DNA of 64,000 nt from Klugiella xanthotipulae (lineage in GTDB: Bacteria; Actinomycetota; Actinomycetes; Actinomycetales; Microbacteriaceae), in contig NZ_VFPN01000002.1 of the NCBI RefSeq assembly GCF_006716695.1, positions 372,001 through 436,000 of the forward strand. The letters run 5' to 3'. The first letter of the stretch is position 1, and the number at the start of each line of letters is the position of its first letter. Shown piece after piece: positions 1 through 9,141 of this stretch. The position numbers and the translations under genes are program-made. The notes beneath the pieces were generated by a model. That model did no database searches. It was not told where the DNA came from and worked only from the letters and a program-made list of their open reading frames with translations.

Positions 1-130
1 ACACCGACGGATGGCTCGCCTCGCGGCTGGCCCGCCCCCGGCGCGCCGCAAAGACGCCCACCACGGTCAAACCCACCCCGATGAGCACACCCAGACAAAG
101 CGCAAGAAGAACCAGCCACACGGATTCCAT
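1..130 (-). CDS. senX3: Sensor histidine kinase SenX3-like, N-terminal fragment
   Basis: Only the first 43 codons of a reverse-strand gene are inside the window; the gene runs off the left edge. An ATG at 130-128 opens a frame starting MESVWLVLLALCLG, one hydrophobic membrane segment followed by a basic stretch (AARRGR), which fits the short membrane anchor of SenX3-type kinases. The assignment rests mainly on context: in actinobacteria senX3-regX3 lies beside phoU and gpmA, exactly as here (divergent phoU, then gpmA). The kinase would sense phosphate limitation together with PstSCAB/PhoU and phosphorylate RegX3, expected just outside the window. No catalytic domain is visible, so the name is an inference. 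Confidence 0.6.
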   Translation of the reverse strand, partial: MESVWLVLLALCLGVLIGVGLTVVGVFAARRGRASREASHPSV

Positions 131-202
131 AATGACCAGCGTAGTGACTCCCTGCGTTGTCTACCTCCGCGATACACTCCACACGGTAGGGTTTCAGACA
201 CT

Positions 203-231
203 GTTTAGCTGCCGAGTACCAATCGTTAACC
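203..231. promoter_or_regulatory. Candidate three-unit PHO box between senX3 and phoU
   Basis: Three 7-nt units start exactly 11 nt apart at 203, 214 and 225: GTTTAGC, GAGTACC and GTTAACC. Actinobacterial PhoP/RegX3 PHO boxes are 11-nt direct-repeat units whose conserved core resembles GTTCACC. The third unit matches 6 of 7 positions, the first 5 and the middle 4, so the site is degenerate. Its position between divergent senX3 and phoU (131-291) is where autoregulation would be expected. Confidence 0.4.
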
Positions 232-291
232 TTGGCCCCCAACAATGGTGATGATCCGTGCGGACTCACCCGAGAGAAAGGCCCCAGCGCA

Positions 292-933
292 ATGCGCGAA
301 GTATTTCAACAAGAATTGCGCGAGGTTCAGACCGGACTCGCCGATATTTCTGAGCTTGTCGAGTCCGCTATTCAGCGCGGAACGCAGGCCTTCCAAACCT
401 CCGATGTGGCCCTGGCCGAAGCCGTGATCGAGGACGACCTACGCATCGACGCCCTCGCGACCAGCCTCGACGAACTTGCCATCACCATCCTGGCCCGGCA
501 GCAACCCGTCGCCAGAGATCTCCGCATCATCGTCAGCGCGCTCCGGATCAGCGCATCGCTTGAACGCATGGGCGACATTGCCGAGCACATCGCCCAGCTG
601 GCCCGCTACCGCTTCCCGGACAGCGTCATCCCCAAGGGCCTCGGCAAAATCTTCCGCGAGATGGGTGAGCTCGATATTGCTGTTGCCGCCGATGTGACGC
701 GACTCCTGCGCACGGAAGATATCGTGCTCATCGACGAGATTCGCAATCGCGACGACCGTATCGACGAGTTGCATGCGAAAGTCTTTGAGAAGGTGCTGAG
801 CGACACCTTTAAAGGCGAGGTCACCAACGTGGTGGATGCGACCCTCGCGAGCCGCTACCACGAGCGTTTTGCCGACCACGCTGTCTCGATTGCGAAAAAA
901 GTACAGTACCTCACGACCGGCGAATACAGCTAA
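292..933 (+). CDS. phoU: Phosphate transport system regulator PhoU
   Basis: A 213-residue protein of normal PhoU length, built of two repeated three-helix domains. The family E(R)xxD motif occurs twice, as ERMGD at E91/D95 and ERFAD at E191/D195, exactly 100 residues apart as expected for the duplicated fold. PhoU binds metal through these acidic motifs and damps the Pst transporter/SenX3-RegX3 signal when phosphate is plentiful. I chose the ATG at 292 because MREVFQQEL is the usual PhoU beginning and a GAGAGAAAGG ribosome site precedes it; the frame stays open upstream to a TTG at 232 without family similarity. It is divergent from senX3 and convergent with gpmA across a strong hairpin. Confidence 0.95.
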   Translation: MREVFQQELREVQTGLADISELVESAIQRGTQAFQTSDVALAEAVIEDDLRIDALATSLDELAITILARQQPVARDLRIIVSALRISASLERMGDIAEHIAQLARYRFPDSVIPKGLGKIFREMGELDIAVAADVTRLLRTEDIVLIDEIRNRDDRIDELHAKVFEKVLSDTFKGEVTNVVDATLASRYHERFADHAVSIAKKVQYLTTGEYS

Positions 934-945
934 CACCCCGGTAGC

Positions 946-989
946 AGACGGACGGGTCGGTACCCCAAGGGGTACCGACCCGTCCGTCT
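946..989. terminator. Bidirectional terminator hairpin between phoU and gpmA
   Basis: A perfect 21-bp inverted repeat (946-966 with 969-989) with only two unpaired bases between the arms lies between two converging stop codons. There is no T-run, but its position and stability fit a shared terminator. Confidence 0.8.
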
Positions 990-1002
990 CTGGTTGTCTG
1001 AG

Positions 1003-1755
1003 CTACTTCGTGTTGCCCTGGGCTGCCACGGCAGCAGCACCGGCAGCAGCAGCTTCTGGATCAAGGTATTCGCCGGGGGCGCTGGGGGTAAAATCAGCGT
1101 TAAGCCGGTAGACAAGCGGGATACCCGTGGGGATGTTCAACTCGGCAATATCTTCGTCTGAGATCCCGTCAAGGTGCTTCACAAGCGCACGTAGTGAGTT
1201 ACCGTGGGCCGTCACGAGCACGGTCTTACCCGCGGCGAGATCGACCGTGATGTCGGAGTGCCAGTAGGGCAGCATCCGCTCGATCACGTCTTTCAGGCAC
1301 TCAGTGCGGGGCACGTTCTCGCCCAGGTCGGCATAGCGCTCATCGCCCCACTGAGACCACTCGTCACCGTCGTCAATCGCGGGAGGTGGGGTGTCGAACG
1401 AACGACGCCAGGTCATGAACTGCTCCTGGCCGTACTCGGCCAAAGTCTGGGCCTTGTCCTTACCCTGCAGGGCACCGTAGTGGCGCTCGTTCAGACGCCA
1501 GGATCGCTTGACGGGAATCCACAGGCGATCAGCCGCGTCCAACGCCAGGTTGGCCGTTTGGATGGCGCGACTCAGCACCGAAGTGTAGAGAACGTCCGGG
1601 GCAATCCCCGACTCAGATAACAGCTCTCCGGCACGCTGCGCCTCGCCGCGGCCCTTCTCGCTCAGGCGAACATCAACCCAACCCGTAAACAGGTTTTTCT
1701 GGTTCCAGTCGCTTTGACCGTGGCGGAGCAGGACGAGGGTGAGTGGTTCAGTCAT
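1003..1755 (-). CDS. gpmA: 2,3-bisphosphoglycerate-dependent phosphoglycerate mutase
   Basis: Interconverts 3- and 2-phosphoglycerate in glycolysis in the cytoplasm. The 250-residue protein begins [19 protein letters not shown]11-H12-G13 is the phosphohistidine motif of the branch-1 histidine phosphatases, followed by NLFTGW and later [11 protein letters not shown], which supplies the second catalytic histidine. I chose the ATG at 1755 over an upstream in-frame start (1809), because the upstream 18 residues have no family counterpart. The C-terminus is an Ala-rich tail. Location next to phoU/senX3 matches the conserved gpm1-senX3-regX3 order of actinobacteria. Confidence 0.95.
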   Translation of the reverse strand: MTEPLTLVLLRHGQSDWNQKNLFTGWVDVRLSEKGRGEAQRAGELLSESGIAPDVLYTSVLSRAIQTANLALDAADRLWIPVKRSWRLNERHYGALQGKDKAQTLAEYGQEQFMTWRRSFDTPPPAIDDGDEWSQWGDERYADLGENVPRTECLKDVIERMLPYWHSDITVDLAAGKTVLVTAHGNSLRALVKHLDGISDEDIAELNIPTGIPLVYRLNADFTPSAPGEYLDPEAAAAGAAAVAAQGNTK

Positions 1756-1812
1756 ACCCGACAGCTTACTGGACTCGTCAACACGCGACCCGAACCCACC
1801 ATCGAGCAACAG

Positions 1813-2901
1813 CTAGTCGAGCGGGGGCAGGAGGGTACGCGCGTCCTCCGGGGTAACACCCGCAGCACACAAAAGATCAACAGTGAGCGGCCGCAGTGAG
1901 AGCACAATGCCCACGTCGCCCAGCGAATCCTGAACGCCCGAGCGCTGCGGGTCAAGCCGGGGCACAACCTGTTCGAGCGACTCACGAGCGGTCATACGAA
2001 ACTCACGGTCAACCACGCTGCCACCCAGCAGGCTCACCCCGCTGGAGAGCGATACGATCAACTGGCCAAGACGGGGCCGTGGGACATCGTCCTGCAGCTT
2101 GTACATGGCCCGCCGGGCGATCACACGCAGGCTGCGCGTGGCCAAATCCATGTAGCGCAGCATCTCGGCAAGATCGAAGAGATCATCGCGGTGTCGATGC
2201 GCAAACGGTGAAATCCGGGCGAGCGCCTCGGCCGATTCAAGCGACTCCGCCCAGTCGTCGAGCAGGGGCTGGGTGGCCCGAAGCCGGGTGAGTGCCCGCT
2301 CGGCAGAGTGGTGGTCGCCCAGGTTCAGACCAGCTGCAAGAGCGGAGAGGGCAGCGTTCCACTCGTTGAAAAGTTTCTTGGCCGCGCGCCGAGGACCCCG
2401 CCGAGGATCCCGGGGAATGAATGCCGTAAACAGAAGCGCAACCAGCCCGGCCACAAGACCATCAAGACTCCGGGTGAACGGACCACCATCTGGCAGCGGC
2501 AGAACCTGCACCATGGAGGCCTGGATCGCCGCGACGACCGCAAAGCTGTTGGAGGGCGAAAAGAAACGCCCGGCAACAAACACAACCACCAGAACACAGG
2601 CCAGCTGCAGAGTGCCCTGGCCCCAGAGGATCAGACCCAGCTCCGAGAGGGCAATCCCCATCACCATGCCGAGCGCGGTCTCGGCGAGTAGACGCGGTCG
2701 GGCATCCCGCTGTAACCCCAGGCTGGAGATTGTGACGACAAGCGCCACGACCGGGTTTTTATGACCCAGCAGATGGTGGGCAATCAGGTAAGAGATGATC
2801 GCGGCAACCGTAATCTGAGCGATGGCAGGTGCCGAGTGGAGTACCCGCCCGGCACCGGCTCGAACATCAACCCGCCGACGCAGTCGCTGAGTCCAGCGCA
2901 C
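1813..2901 (-). CDS. FUSC-family membrane protein
   Basis: A 362-residue protein with an N-terminal membrane domain (about residues 25-165, five or six hydrophobic segments) and a long helical cytoplasmic part ending LLPPLD. The membrane domain carries the FUSC/aromatic-acid-exporter-like pattern: AAIISYLIAHHLLGH, LAETALGMVMG, RFFSPSNSFAVVAAIQ and a final PRDPRR boundary. Members are thought to be inner-membrane exporters or their scaffolds; no substrate can be read from the sequence. It starts with GTG at 2901, 28 nt after the ygfZ stop, so it is probably the last gene of a reverse-strand unit with ygfZ and the nitrobindin gene. Confidence 0.75.
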   Translation of the reverse strand: MRWTQRLRRRVDVRAGAGRVLHSAPAIAQITVAAIISYLIAHHLLGHKNPVVALVVTISSLGLQRDARPRLLAETALGMVMGIALSELGLILWGQGTLQLACVLVVVFVAGRFFSPSNSFAVVAAIQASMVQVLPLPDGGPFTRSLDGLVAGLVALLFTAFIPRDPRRGPRRAAKKLFNEWNAALSALAAGLNLGDHHSAERALTRLRATQPLLDDWAESLESAEALARISPFAHRHRDDLFDLAEMLRYMDLATRSLRVIARRAMYKLQDDVPRPRLGQLIVSLSSGVSLLGGSVVDREFRMTARESLEQVVPRLDPQRSGVQDSLGDVGIVLSLRPLTVDLLCAAGVTPEDARTLLPPLD

Positions 2902-2929
2902 AACGCGACCCGAATAGCCAAGATACTCT

Positions 2930-4132
2930 CTAGCGTTCAGCGCGACGCTCCCCCAAGCGTGGCAGCCGAGGCACGTGGGCTACCGACCCGGCATCGGGCG
3001 GAACAATCACGTTCTGCGCGGCCGCCACCTCGGCTTCTCCGCCGCCCACAACCACCACGAGGTCGGCATCCACCGGGGCAGAGCGCTTAAGCAGGGCAAG
3101 CGCGATACCACCGAGCTCCCCGTGTCGAGCCGGAGTGGTGATAATACCCACCTGCACGCGATCATTGCCGCTACCCGCATACACAGGGTCGCCGTGGCGG
3201 GGGAGCACCGATTCACTGCCGTCAAGGTGGAGCATGACCAGTCGGCGCGGCGGATGGCCCAGGTTGTGCACCTTGGCAACCGTTTCCTGTCCACGGTAAC
3301 ACCCCTTGGCGAGGTGCACGGCGGTGCGCATCCAGTCAAACTCGTGCGGGATCGCGCGGTCGTCCACTTCCGTGGCCTGCCGTGGGCGCCAGGCCTCCAC
3401 ACGCAGGGCCTCCAGCGCCAGCCAGCCAGCCGGGGTCACCCCGGCCGCGGGCAAGGCGGTAACCAGTGCGGACACCTCACCACGGGGCACAAGCACCTCC
3501 ACGTATCGCCACGAACTCGACGGATGCGGGTCGCCGTGACCAGACACTGCCGCGGCATACTGCCAGCCGGTGACGGGCGGTTGAGCCCAGGCATCGTGCC
3601 ACACCAGGGGATGACCAGCCGGACTCGCCGCGTACCGGGTCAGGATCTGCACGGCTTCCGCACCCGGGGCATCCGAACGGTCGGCAGCCGCGCCCATAAG
3701 GGCACCAACGGTGGCCCACTCGGCGGAACGATCAGTCACCTCGACACGCAGCATAAACCGCATCCGGTCGAGGAAATCAACGAGCGGTCCGGTCTGCTCT
3801 CCCTCAACAAGCAGCCAGGTCGTCTCACCATCATCAAACACGCGAATGTCGTGCTCGATCCGTCCGTTCGGACTGAGGAGCAGGGTCTCGGCGGAGCCAC
3901 CGGGGGTGAGAGTACTCAGCCGCTGACTCGTGAGCGAGTCCAACCAGGTCAGACGGTCCACGCCCGTGATGGTGATAACACCGCGATTACCCAGATCGAC
4001 AACGGAGCGGCCGTCCGCCAGTTCGTGCTGTTCACGGTGCGGAGCACCGTAGTGGGCCGGGATACCCGGAACCTCAGGATCCACCACCGCACCGGCGAGG
4101 GTGACAAACGGGCTCGGCATCGCGTCACTCAC
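2930..4132 (-). CDS. ygfZ: Folate-binding YgfZ/GcvT-like iron-sulfur repair protein
   Basis: A 400-residue GcvT-fold protein. The diagnostic YgfZ motif KGCYRGQE is present, with the Cys at residue 278, following the HEFDWMRTAVHLAKG lead-in; it separates YgfZ from aminomethyltransferases. YgfZ proteins bind tetrahydrofolate and help assemble or repair Fe-S enzymes. N-terminal GcvT-like features (DLGNRGVITITGVDRLTWLDS) are seen at about residues 45-68. The GTG start at 4132 overlaps the end of the upstream nitrobindin gene by 8 nt; an ATG four codons inside is an alternative. Overlap implies translational coupling. Confidence 0.9.
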   Translation of the reverse strand: MSDAMPSPFVTLAGAVVDPEVPGIPAHYGAPHREQHELADGRSVVDLGNRGVITITGVDRLTWLDSLTSQRLSTLTPGGSAETLLLSPNGRIEHDIRVFDDGETTWLLVEGEQTGPLVDFLDRMRFMLRVEVTDRSAEWATVGALMGAAADRSDAPGAEAVQILTRYAASPAGHPLVWHDAWAQPPVTGWQYAAAVSGHGDPHPSSSWRYVEVLVPRGEVSALVTALPAAGVTPAGWLALEALRVEAWRPRQATEVDDRAIPHEFDWMRTAVHLAKGCYRGQETVAKVHNLGHPPRRLVMLHLDGSESVLPRHGDPVYAGSGNDRVQVGIITTPARHGELGGIALALLKRSAPVDADLVVVVGGGEAEVAAAQNVIVPPDAGSVAHVPRLPRLGERRAER

Positions 4133-4742
4133 GCCGGGCCAGTCGAGCGGAAGCGTGGGTCGCCAGCGGTTGACCCAGTGCGGCGATATCCCAAGCCCAG
4201 AGCAGATGCTGCTCGACCAGTCCGTACAGGCGTGTAGCCGCGGTGTATTCTTTCGCGCCGGCGGTACGCATCACGTAGTCCGTAGCCAGGGTAATCCGGG
4301 GGCCCTGGATCGCACCCAGGTAGACCTCACTCACGCCCGTGGGATGCACGATCGAAACCTCCACCGGAAAGCCGTCACCGCCACGCAATGATTCCACCGA
4401 TTCCACGGTGGAAAAAGCGGCGGGTTCGGCACCGGGCAACATCCCCGGGCCGGGATCGTTTTCTGTCTGCGGCCGACTCAGACGCCAGTATCCGGTTTCA
4501 CTGATCAGGGGTTTCTCGGGGGCAGCGCTGCCCCCGACCGTTAACGGGTCCGTCGTCCATGCGTAGGCGCTGTAGTTGAGATAGGGCAAACCGTCATGGC
4601 TGAAACTGATGCGCTGTCCGAACTCCTGGGTGACGTGCTCACCATCAATGACGTAGTCAATGACACCCGAGCCTTCCCAGACACCGATCAGCCAGGACAG
4701 CGGCCCCAGCTCTGCGGGAATATCCGTACGAATATCAATCAC
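4125..4742 (-). CDS. FABP-family nitrobindin-like heme protein (THAP4/nitrobindin domain)
   Basis: A 205-residue beta-barrel lipocalin-like protein with the family GxWxGxG motif at residues 20-26 (GVWEGSG) and the usual flow of the family (FGQRISFSHDGLPYLNYSAYAW, then a central ETGYWRLSR). Nitrobindins bind ferric heme and isomerise peroxynitrite or store nitric oxide. A His in EQHLLWAWD near the C-terminus could be the axial heme ligand. The GTG start is fixed by an AAGGAGC ribosome site. It is the first gene of the apparent nitrobindin-ygfZ-FUSC operon, which may link NO/peroxynitrite defence to Fe-S repair (inference). Confidence 0.85.
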   Translation of the reverse strand: MIDIRTDIPAELGPLSWLIGVWEGSGVIDYVIDGEHVTQEFGQRISFSHDGLPYLNYSAYAWTTDPLTVGGSAAPEKPLISETGYWRLSRPQTENDPGPGMLPGAEPAAFSTVESVESLRGGDGFPVEVSIVHPTGVSEVYLGAIQGPRITLATDYVMRTAGAKEYTAATRLYGLVEQHLLWAWDIAALGQPLATHASARLARRE

Positions 4743-4789
4743 GAGATGCTCCTTACAACGGACGGGCCTGCAACGGTGCGGAAGATGAA

Positions 4790-4903
4790 CTAGCGCTGAC
4801 CCTTAAAGAGCTTAAAGACGACGATGCCGGCCACCCATGCGATAGACAGGGATGCCAGGCCCAACAAACCGACAAAGAAAAGTTCTAGAGCGAGAAGATT
4901 CAT
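4790..4903 (-). CDS. Small single-pass membrane protein, 37 residues
   Basis: A short frame beginning MNLLALELFFVGLLG and ending FKLFKGQR: one long hydrophobic helix with a basic C-terminal tail, typical of actinobacterial mini membrane proteins. The frame is open further upstream (to 4972), but those residues overlap the neighbouring gene's end and look non-coding. It lies in the gap between the nitrobindin gene and a second small membrane-protein gene, on the same strand, so it could be co-transcribed. Function unknown. Confidence 0.5.
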   Translation of the reverse strand: MNLLALELFFVGLLGLASLSIAWVAGIVVFKLFKGQR

Positions 4904-4913
4904 GGGCACAAGT

Positions 4914-5246
4914 CTATGCCACGAGAGGGCCGAGGGCGGAGAACAATGCAACCACGATAAAAGCACCCGCAACGCTCAACGCTGTGCGGTCGATAAAGCC
5001 CCTCTTCTGTGCGGTGCCCAGCTGAAGGCCAAACGTCAACAGGGTGGCACCGGCGAGGACAAAGAGAAGCCACTCAAACCGAAGCCCGTCACTCACCCAC
5101 ACGCTCACAGCCGCTGAGGCGAGCGCTGCGACAACCCACACAATCACCATCCGGGACAGGTGCCAGTAACTACCGTCAATAACAACCTCTGAGCCCTCTC
5201 CCCCCGAGGATGAGTGTTCGCCGCCGCCAGCCTGTTCTTCTGCCAT
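4914..5246 (-). CDS. Hypothetical membrane protein with acidic N-terminus
   Basis: A 110-residue protein starting MAEEQAGGGEHSSSGGEG, a disordered Gly/Glu/Ser leader, followed by three hydrophobic segments (MVIVWVVAALASAAVSVWV, FEWLLFVLAGATLLTFGLQLG and TALSVAGAFIVVALFSALG). I placed the start at the ATG 5246 because longer versions run into the promoter region of the divergent regulator gene. An in-frame ATG at 5255 is possible. I do not recognise a named family. It diverges from the GlnR-like gene with about 80 nt between them. Confidence 0.7.
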   Translation of the reverse strand: MAEEQAGGGEHSSSGGEGSEVVIDGSYWHLSRMVIVWVVAALASAAVSVWVSDGLRFEWLLFVLAGATLLTFGLQLGTAQKRGFIDRTALSVAGAFIVVALFSALGPLVA

Positions 5247-5270
5247 AGTCCTCATTCTGACATGATCCCC

Positions 5271-5299
5271 CTGACCCGCGGACAAAATACGGGTAGTAT
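5271..5299 (+). promoter_or_regulatory. Candidate sigma-70-type promoter for the GlnR-like/mshD unit
   Basis: CTGACC (5271-5276), a 17-nt spacer, then TAGTAT (5294-5299), each matching the -35 and -10 consensus at 4 of 6 positions. It lies 28 nt before the GTG start of the regulator gene, which has a GGGAGG ribosome site at 5318-5323. Confidence 0.4.
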
Positions 5300-5327
5300 T
5301 GCCACGAAGTAAGACTCGGGAGGATGT

Positions 5328-6032
5328 GTGGCTCAGCTTCTTGTCCTCACCAGTGCGGGCGAACATGATGCCCTCCCAGCGCTTGGGCTCCTGAATCATC
5401 AGGTGCGATTTATCCCCTTGACCACAAGCCATCTTCTCGGTGCCCCCGAAAGCGACCTCATCCTCGTGGACGCACGCCGGGACCTGGCCGGGGCAAAGTC
5501 GCTCTGTACCTCCCTTCGGTCGGCAGGGATCTCCACACCGGTCATCGTTATTCTCAGCGAGGGCGGGTTCACCGCCATCGGAGCCGGATGGGGCGCAACA
5601 GACGTGATTATCGCCACGGCGGGGCCTGCCGAGACGGAGGCGCGCCTCCGGATGGCGCTCGAGCAGGCCGCGGTGGACCCCCCCAGCATGCGTATCCACG
5701 CCTCCGGAGTCACGATCGACGAGGCCAATTACTCAGCCAAGGTCAGGGGTAAGCCGCTCGACCTCACCTATAAAGAGTTTGAACTTCTCCGATTCTTCGC
5801 ATCACACCCCGCACGAGTATTCACCCGAGAACAGTTACTCAGCGAAGTGTGGGGCTACGACTACTTTGGCGGAACCCGCACTGTGGATGTTCACGTACGA
5901 CGACTGCGGGCCAAGCTGGGCGACCTAGAACAGCTGATTGGCACCGTCCGCAACGTCGGCTACCGCTTTAACCTGGCAGAGGATGAGAATGACCGCACCA
6001 GCACACGTACCGTTTTACCTGACTCCCGCTGA
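5328..6032 (+). CDS. glnR: GlnR-type orphan response regulator (winged-helix DNA-binding)
   Basis: A 234-residue protein with a degenerate receiver domain (about 1-120) and an OmpR/PhoB-type winged helix (about 125-220). The output domain is clear: [28 protein letters not shown], then [18 protein letters not shown] and [11 protein letters not shown]. The receiver keeps an Asp in LILVDARRD but lacks the usual acidic pocket, as in GlnR, the actinobacterial nitrogen regulator, which works without a partner kinase. Its position immediately before mshD matches the glnR-mshD pairing in mycobacteria. The gene begins with GTG after GGGAGG and overlaps mshD by 44 nt, which implies co-translation. It could be another atypical OmpR-family regulator; context favours GlnR. 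Confidence 0.75.
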   Translation: MAQLLVLTSAGEHDALPALGLLNHQVRFIPLTTSHLLGAPESDLILVDARRDLAGAKSLCTSLRSAGISTPVIVILSEGGFTAIGAGWGATDVIIATAGPAETEARLRMALEQAAVDPPSMRIHASGVTIDEANYSAKVRGKPLDLTYKEFELLRFFASHPARVFTREQLLSEVWGYDYFGGTRTVDVHVRRLRAKLGDLEQLIGTVRNVGYRFNLAEDENDRTSTRTVLPDSR

Positions 6033-6921
6033 CCCCGGCGGGGAGCTAGCCGGGCCAGTCGCGGCCCTGATCTCGAGGGTGACCGCGGGCGACGGCATCC
6101 CACCCTTCTCCGACCAGGGACTGGTGGAGTGGCGAACCGGTCGCCGCTCGCTCACCGTGGCGCTCGGCAGCGCATCGGCCGATCTCCTCGGTGCCGCGCT
6201 CCGAGGAGAAGACGAACTAGAGCTCACTGTTGACCCGGCCCATCGTCGGCGCGGCGTGGGGACAGCCCTCCTCGCCGACGCGCTGGCCCAGCGCAGGGGC
6301 TCGCTGCTCTGCTGGGCGCACGGCAACAGCCCCGCATCGGCTGCACTGGCCGGACGGCATGGCTTTGTGCCCGTGCGAACGCTGCTCAGACTCAGTGCGC
6401 CCGTACCCCGGACAATAGGCGCGACGCCCACCAGCACCGACTACACGGTGCGCCCCTTCCAGCCGGGTATGGACGACGACGCCTGGGTGGAACTCAATGC
6501 GCGCGTCTTTTCCAACCACCCGGAACAGGGCAAGCTGACCCGCCAAGACCTTGCCGAGCGCCAAGCCGAGTCCTGGTTTAACCCGGAGGATTTCCTGGTG
6601 TTGACCGGACCTGATCACCGCCTCGTCGGATACAACTGGCTCAAGATCACGGAGCGGCACGGGGAAAGCGCTCCCCCAGCGGGGGGCCGTTCCGGCGAGG
6701 TCTACGCCATCGGTGTCGCGCCGGAGGCAGCGGGTCACGGCCTGGGTCGGTTACTGCTGCAACGCGGGTTTGACCGGCTTCGCGAGCGAAGCATCCCGAG
6801 CGTGTCACTGTATGTGGAGGGTGATAACACGCCAGCGCTGGCCCTGTACCACAGCTCAGGATTTGAAACAGAGGCCACGAGCGTCCAGTACCGCAGAGAG
6901 GCCCACCCCGAGCAACCGTAA
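5989..6921 (+). CDS. mshD: Mycothiol synthase (double GNAT acetyltransferase)
   Basis: MshD acetylates Cys-GlcN-inositol with acetyl-CoA, the last step of mycothiol synthesis. The 310-residue protein has two GNAT domains. The first (about 1-145) contains [15 protein letters not shown], and the second (about 160-300) contains [23 protein letters not shown], both acetyl-CoA loops. MshD landmarks PPFSDQGL and NHPEQG are present. I chose the ATG at 5989 because the family N-terminus begins there and the frame upstream is inside glnR. Mycothiol is restricted to actinobacteria, so this gene supports the lineage assignment. Confidence 0.93.
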   Translation: MTAPAHVPFYLTPADPGGELAGPVAALISRVTAGDGIPPFSDQGLVEWRTGRRSLTVALGSASADLLGAALRGEDELELTVDPAHRRRGVGTALLADALAQRRGSLLCWAHGNSPASAALAGRHGFVPVRTLLRLSAPVPRTIGATPTSTDYTVRPFQPGMDDDAWVELNARVFSNHPEQGKLTRQDLAERQAESWFNPEDFLVLTGPDHRLVGYNWLKITERHGESAPPAGGRSGEVYAIGVAPEAAGHGLGRLLLQRGFDRLRERSIPSVSLYVEGDNTPALALYHSSGFETEATSVQYRREAHPEQP

Positions 6922-6990
6922 TCTCGGCAATGCTATGTAGTCGCAACAAATAAGCCCGCCGCCTCGGCCAGATACTGCCAAGATAGTGTT

Positions 6991-9141
6991 ATGAATGAGT
7001 TATCTGCCTCCGCCCCGGTCGATGTTGTCCCTGGTGTAAGCCCCTCCTGGGCAGAGCTCCCCGCAGACCGGTATATTGACCGGGAAATGAGTTGGTTAGC
7101 TTTTAACCAGCGCGTGTTGGAGCTCGCCGAAGATCCCAACCTACCCGTCCTCGAACGGGCCAACTTTCTGGCCATCTTTGCCAGCAACCTTGACGAGTTC
7201 TTCATGGTGCGCGTCGCCGGGTTGAAGCGCCGTATTGTCACGGGATTGGCGCTCCCCACAAACGTGGGCCGTGCGCCACACGATGTGCTGGCAGACATCT
7301 CCGTCAAAGCACATGAATTGCAGGCCAGACATGCCGCGGCCTACCAGGATCTGGTAGGCCCCGCACTCGTTGAGGCAGGCATCCACGTGGTCACCTGGGA
7401 CAGCCTGGATGAGGCAGATAAGACGATCCTCTATCGGCACTACTCACAACATATCTACCCCATCCTGATGCCACTGGCCGTAGACCCGGCACACCCCTTC
7501 CCCTACATTTCGGGCCTCTCCCTCAACCTATCGATTCGGGTACAGAACACGAAGACAGGCAAAGAAGAGTTCGCGCGGCTCAAGGTACCGCAGATGATGT
7601 CCCGCCTCATCCGGGTGGATGCGCGCGAAGACCTCGATTACGTGCGCTATATCGCGCTCGAAGACCTGATCGCCAACCATCTCGATGGACTCTTCCCCGG
7701 GATGAAGGTCCTCGACCACCACGTGTTCCGCGTGACCCGCAACGAGGATGTCGAGATCGAGGAAGACGAGACCGAGAACCTCATTCAGGCTTTGGAAAAG
7801 GAGCTGCTGCGTCGTCGTTTTGGCCCGCCCATCCGCCTGGAAATCAGCGAGGACATGGACGAAACAACACGGATGCTGCTACTGCGCGAGTTCGACATCA
7901 CGGAGCAGGAAGTTTATGTGCTGCCTTCCCCCATCGACCTGCGTGCGCTCTTTGTGCTGGCCAAAATCGACCGGCCCGAACTGCACTATCCCAACCACGT
8001 CCCCACAACCAATGTGTGGCTCAAGCCCTCAAACCCCAACGAGCGCGCCGATATCTTCAAGGCGGTCTCCCGCCGCGAGGTCCTCACCCATCACCCCTAC
8101 GAGTCATTCACGACGAGTGTGCAAGCCTTCCTGGAGCAAGCCGCAGCTGACCCGCACGTGCTCGCCATCAAGCAGACCCTGTACCGCACTTCGGGTGACA
8201 GTCCCATCGTGGCAGCACTGATCAAAGCCGCCGAGTCGGGCAAGCAGGTGCTCGCCCTCGTCGAGATTAAGGCCCGCTTCGACGAAGAGGCCAACATCTC
8301 GTGGGCCCGCAAGCTAGAGAAGGCTGGCGTGCACGTGGTGTACGGCATTGTGGGGCTGAAGACCCACTGCAAGCTGGTGCACGTGATCCGCGAGGAGAAG
8401 GGTGTACTTAAGCACTACAGCCATATGGGCACGGGAAACTACAATCCCAAGACCAGCCGCATCTACGAAGATTTGGGTCTCTTTACCTCGTCAGAAACGG
8501 TGGGCAAAGACCTGACCAAACTCTTTAACGTGCTCTCGGGATACGCGATCGAGAAGAAATACAAGCGCCTACTTGTGGCCCCTCTCCACCTGCGCAACGG
8601 CCTACTCGCCCGGATCGAGACCGAGGCAGCCAACGCACGCGCCGGACTCCCGAGCGGCATCAAGATCAAGGTCAACTCAATCGTAGACGAGGTCATCATT
8701 GACGCCCTCTACCGTGCGAGTAGCGATGGTGTGCCCATTGACGTATGGGTACGCGGAATCTGCGGGATCAAGGCGGGGCAACCCGGGTACAGCGAGAACA
8801 TCCGGATCCGCTCCATCCTTGGACGATACCTGGAACACTCGCGCATCTTTGCCTTCCACAACAGCGGAGATCCGGACGTCTTAATTGGCAGCGCGGATAT
8901 GATGCACCGCAATCTTGACCGACGCGTGGAAGCACTGGTCAAGCTCACCGACCCCGAGCACGTGGAGCAGGTTCTCGACATGTTCACGCTATGCTTTAGC
9001 GACAAAACTGCTGGGTGGACTCTCGAGCCAGACTCCACCTGGACTCGCACCCACCTCGATGCCAGCGGGCACCCGCTCGAGGATATGCAAGATCGACAAA
9101 TGACCCTGGCGATGTCGCGCCGCAGAACAGGAGCCCGATGA
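6991..9141 (+). CDS. ppk: Polyphosphate kinase 1
   Basis: Makes inorganic polyphosphate from ATP. The 716-residue protein has the full PPK1 layout: N-terminal helical domain starting [20 protein letters not shown], middle head domain, and two phospholipase-D-like C-terminal domains. The catalytic histidines are visible as H459 in GLKTHCKL (the autophosphorylated residue by comparison with the E. coli enzyme) and H478 in YSHMGTGN. Length is normal. It starts at ATG 6991 after a 69-nt gap from mshD and shares an ATGA overlap with the following NUDIX gene. I looked for a PHO-type direct repeat in the upstream gap and did not see one. Confidence 0.96.
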   Translation: MNELSASAPVDVVPGVSPSWAELPADRYIDREMSWLAFNQRVLELAEDPNLPVLERANFLAIFASNLDEFFMVRVAGLKRRIVTGLALPTNVGRAPHDVLADISVKAHELQARHAAAYQDLVGPALVEAGIHVVTWDSLDEADKTILYRHYSQHIYPILMPLAVDPAHPFPYISGLSLNLSIRVQNTKTGKEEFARLKVPQMMSRLIRVDAREDLDYVRYIALEDLIANHLDGLFPGMKVLDHHVFRVTRNEDVEIEEDETENLIQALEKELLRRRFGPPIRLEISEDMDETTRMLLLREFDITEQEVYVLPSPIDLRALFVLAKIDRPELHYPNHVPTTNVWLKPSNPNERADIFKAVSRREVLTHHPYESFTTSVQAFLEQAAADPHVLAIKQTLYRTSGDSPIVAALIKAAESGKQVLALVEIKARFDEEANISWARKLEKAGVHVVYGIVGLKTHCKLVHVIREEKGVLKHYSHMGTGNYNPKTSRIYEDLGLFTSSETVGKDLTKLFNVLSGYAIEKKYKRLLVAPLHLRNGLLARIETEAANARAGLPSGIKIKVNSIVDEVIIDALYRASSDGVPIDVWVRGICGIKAGQPGYSENIRIRSILGRYLEHSRIFAFHNSGDPDVLIGSADMMHRNLDRRVEALVKLTDPEHVEQVLDMFTLCFSDKTAGWTLEPDSTWTRTHLDASGHPLEDMQDRQMTLAMSRRRTGAR

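Noticed and set aside
2975-4237. Long plus-strand open frame of 420 codons
   Set aside because: Antisense to ygfZ and nitrobindin, which have clear motifs; the frame reads as low-complexity His/Arg-rich sequence, as expected for a shadow in high-GC DNA.
6922-6990. PHO box before ppk
   Set aside because: No 11-nt spaced GTTCACC-like units in the 69-nt gap.
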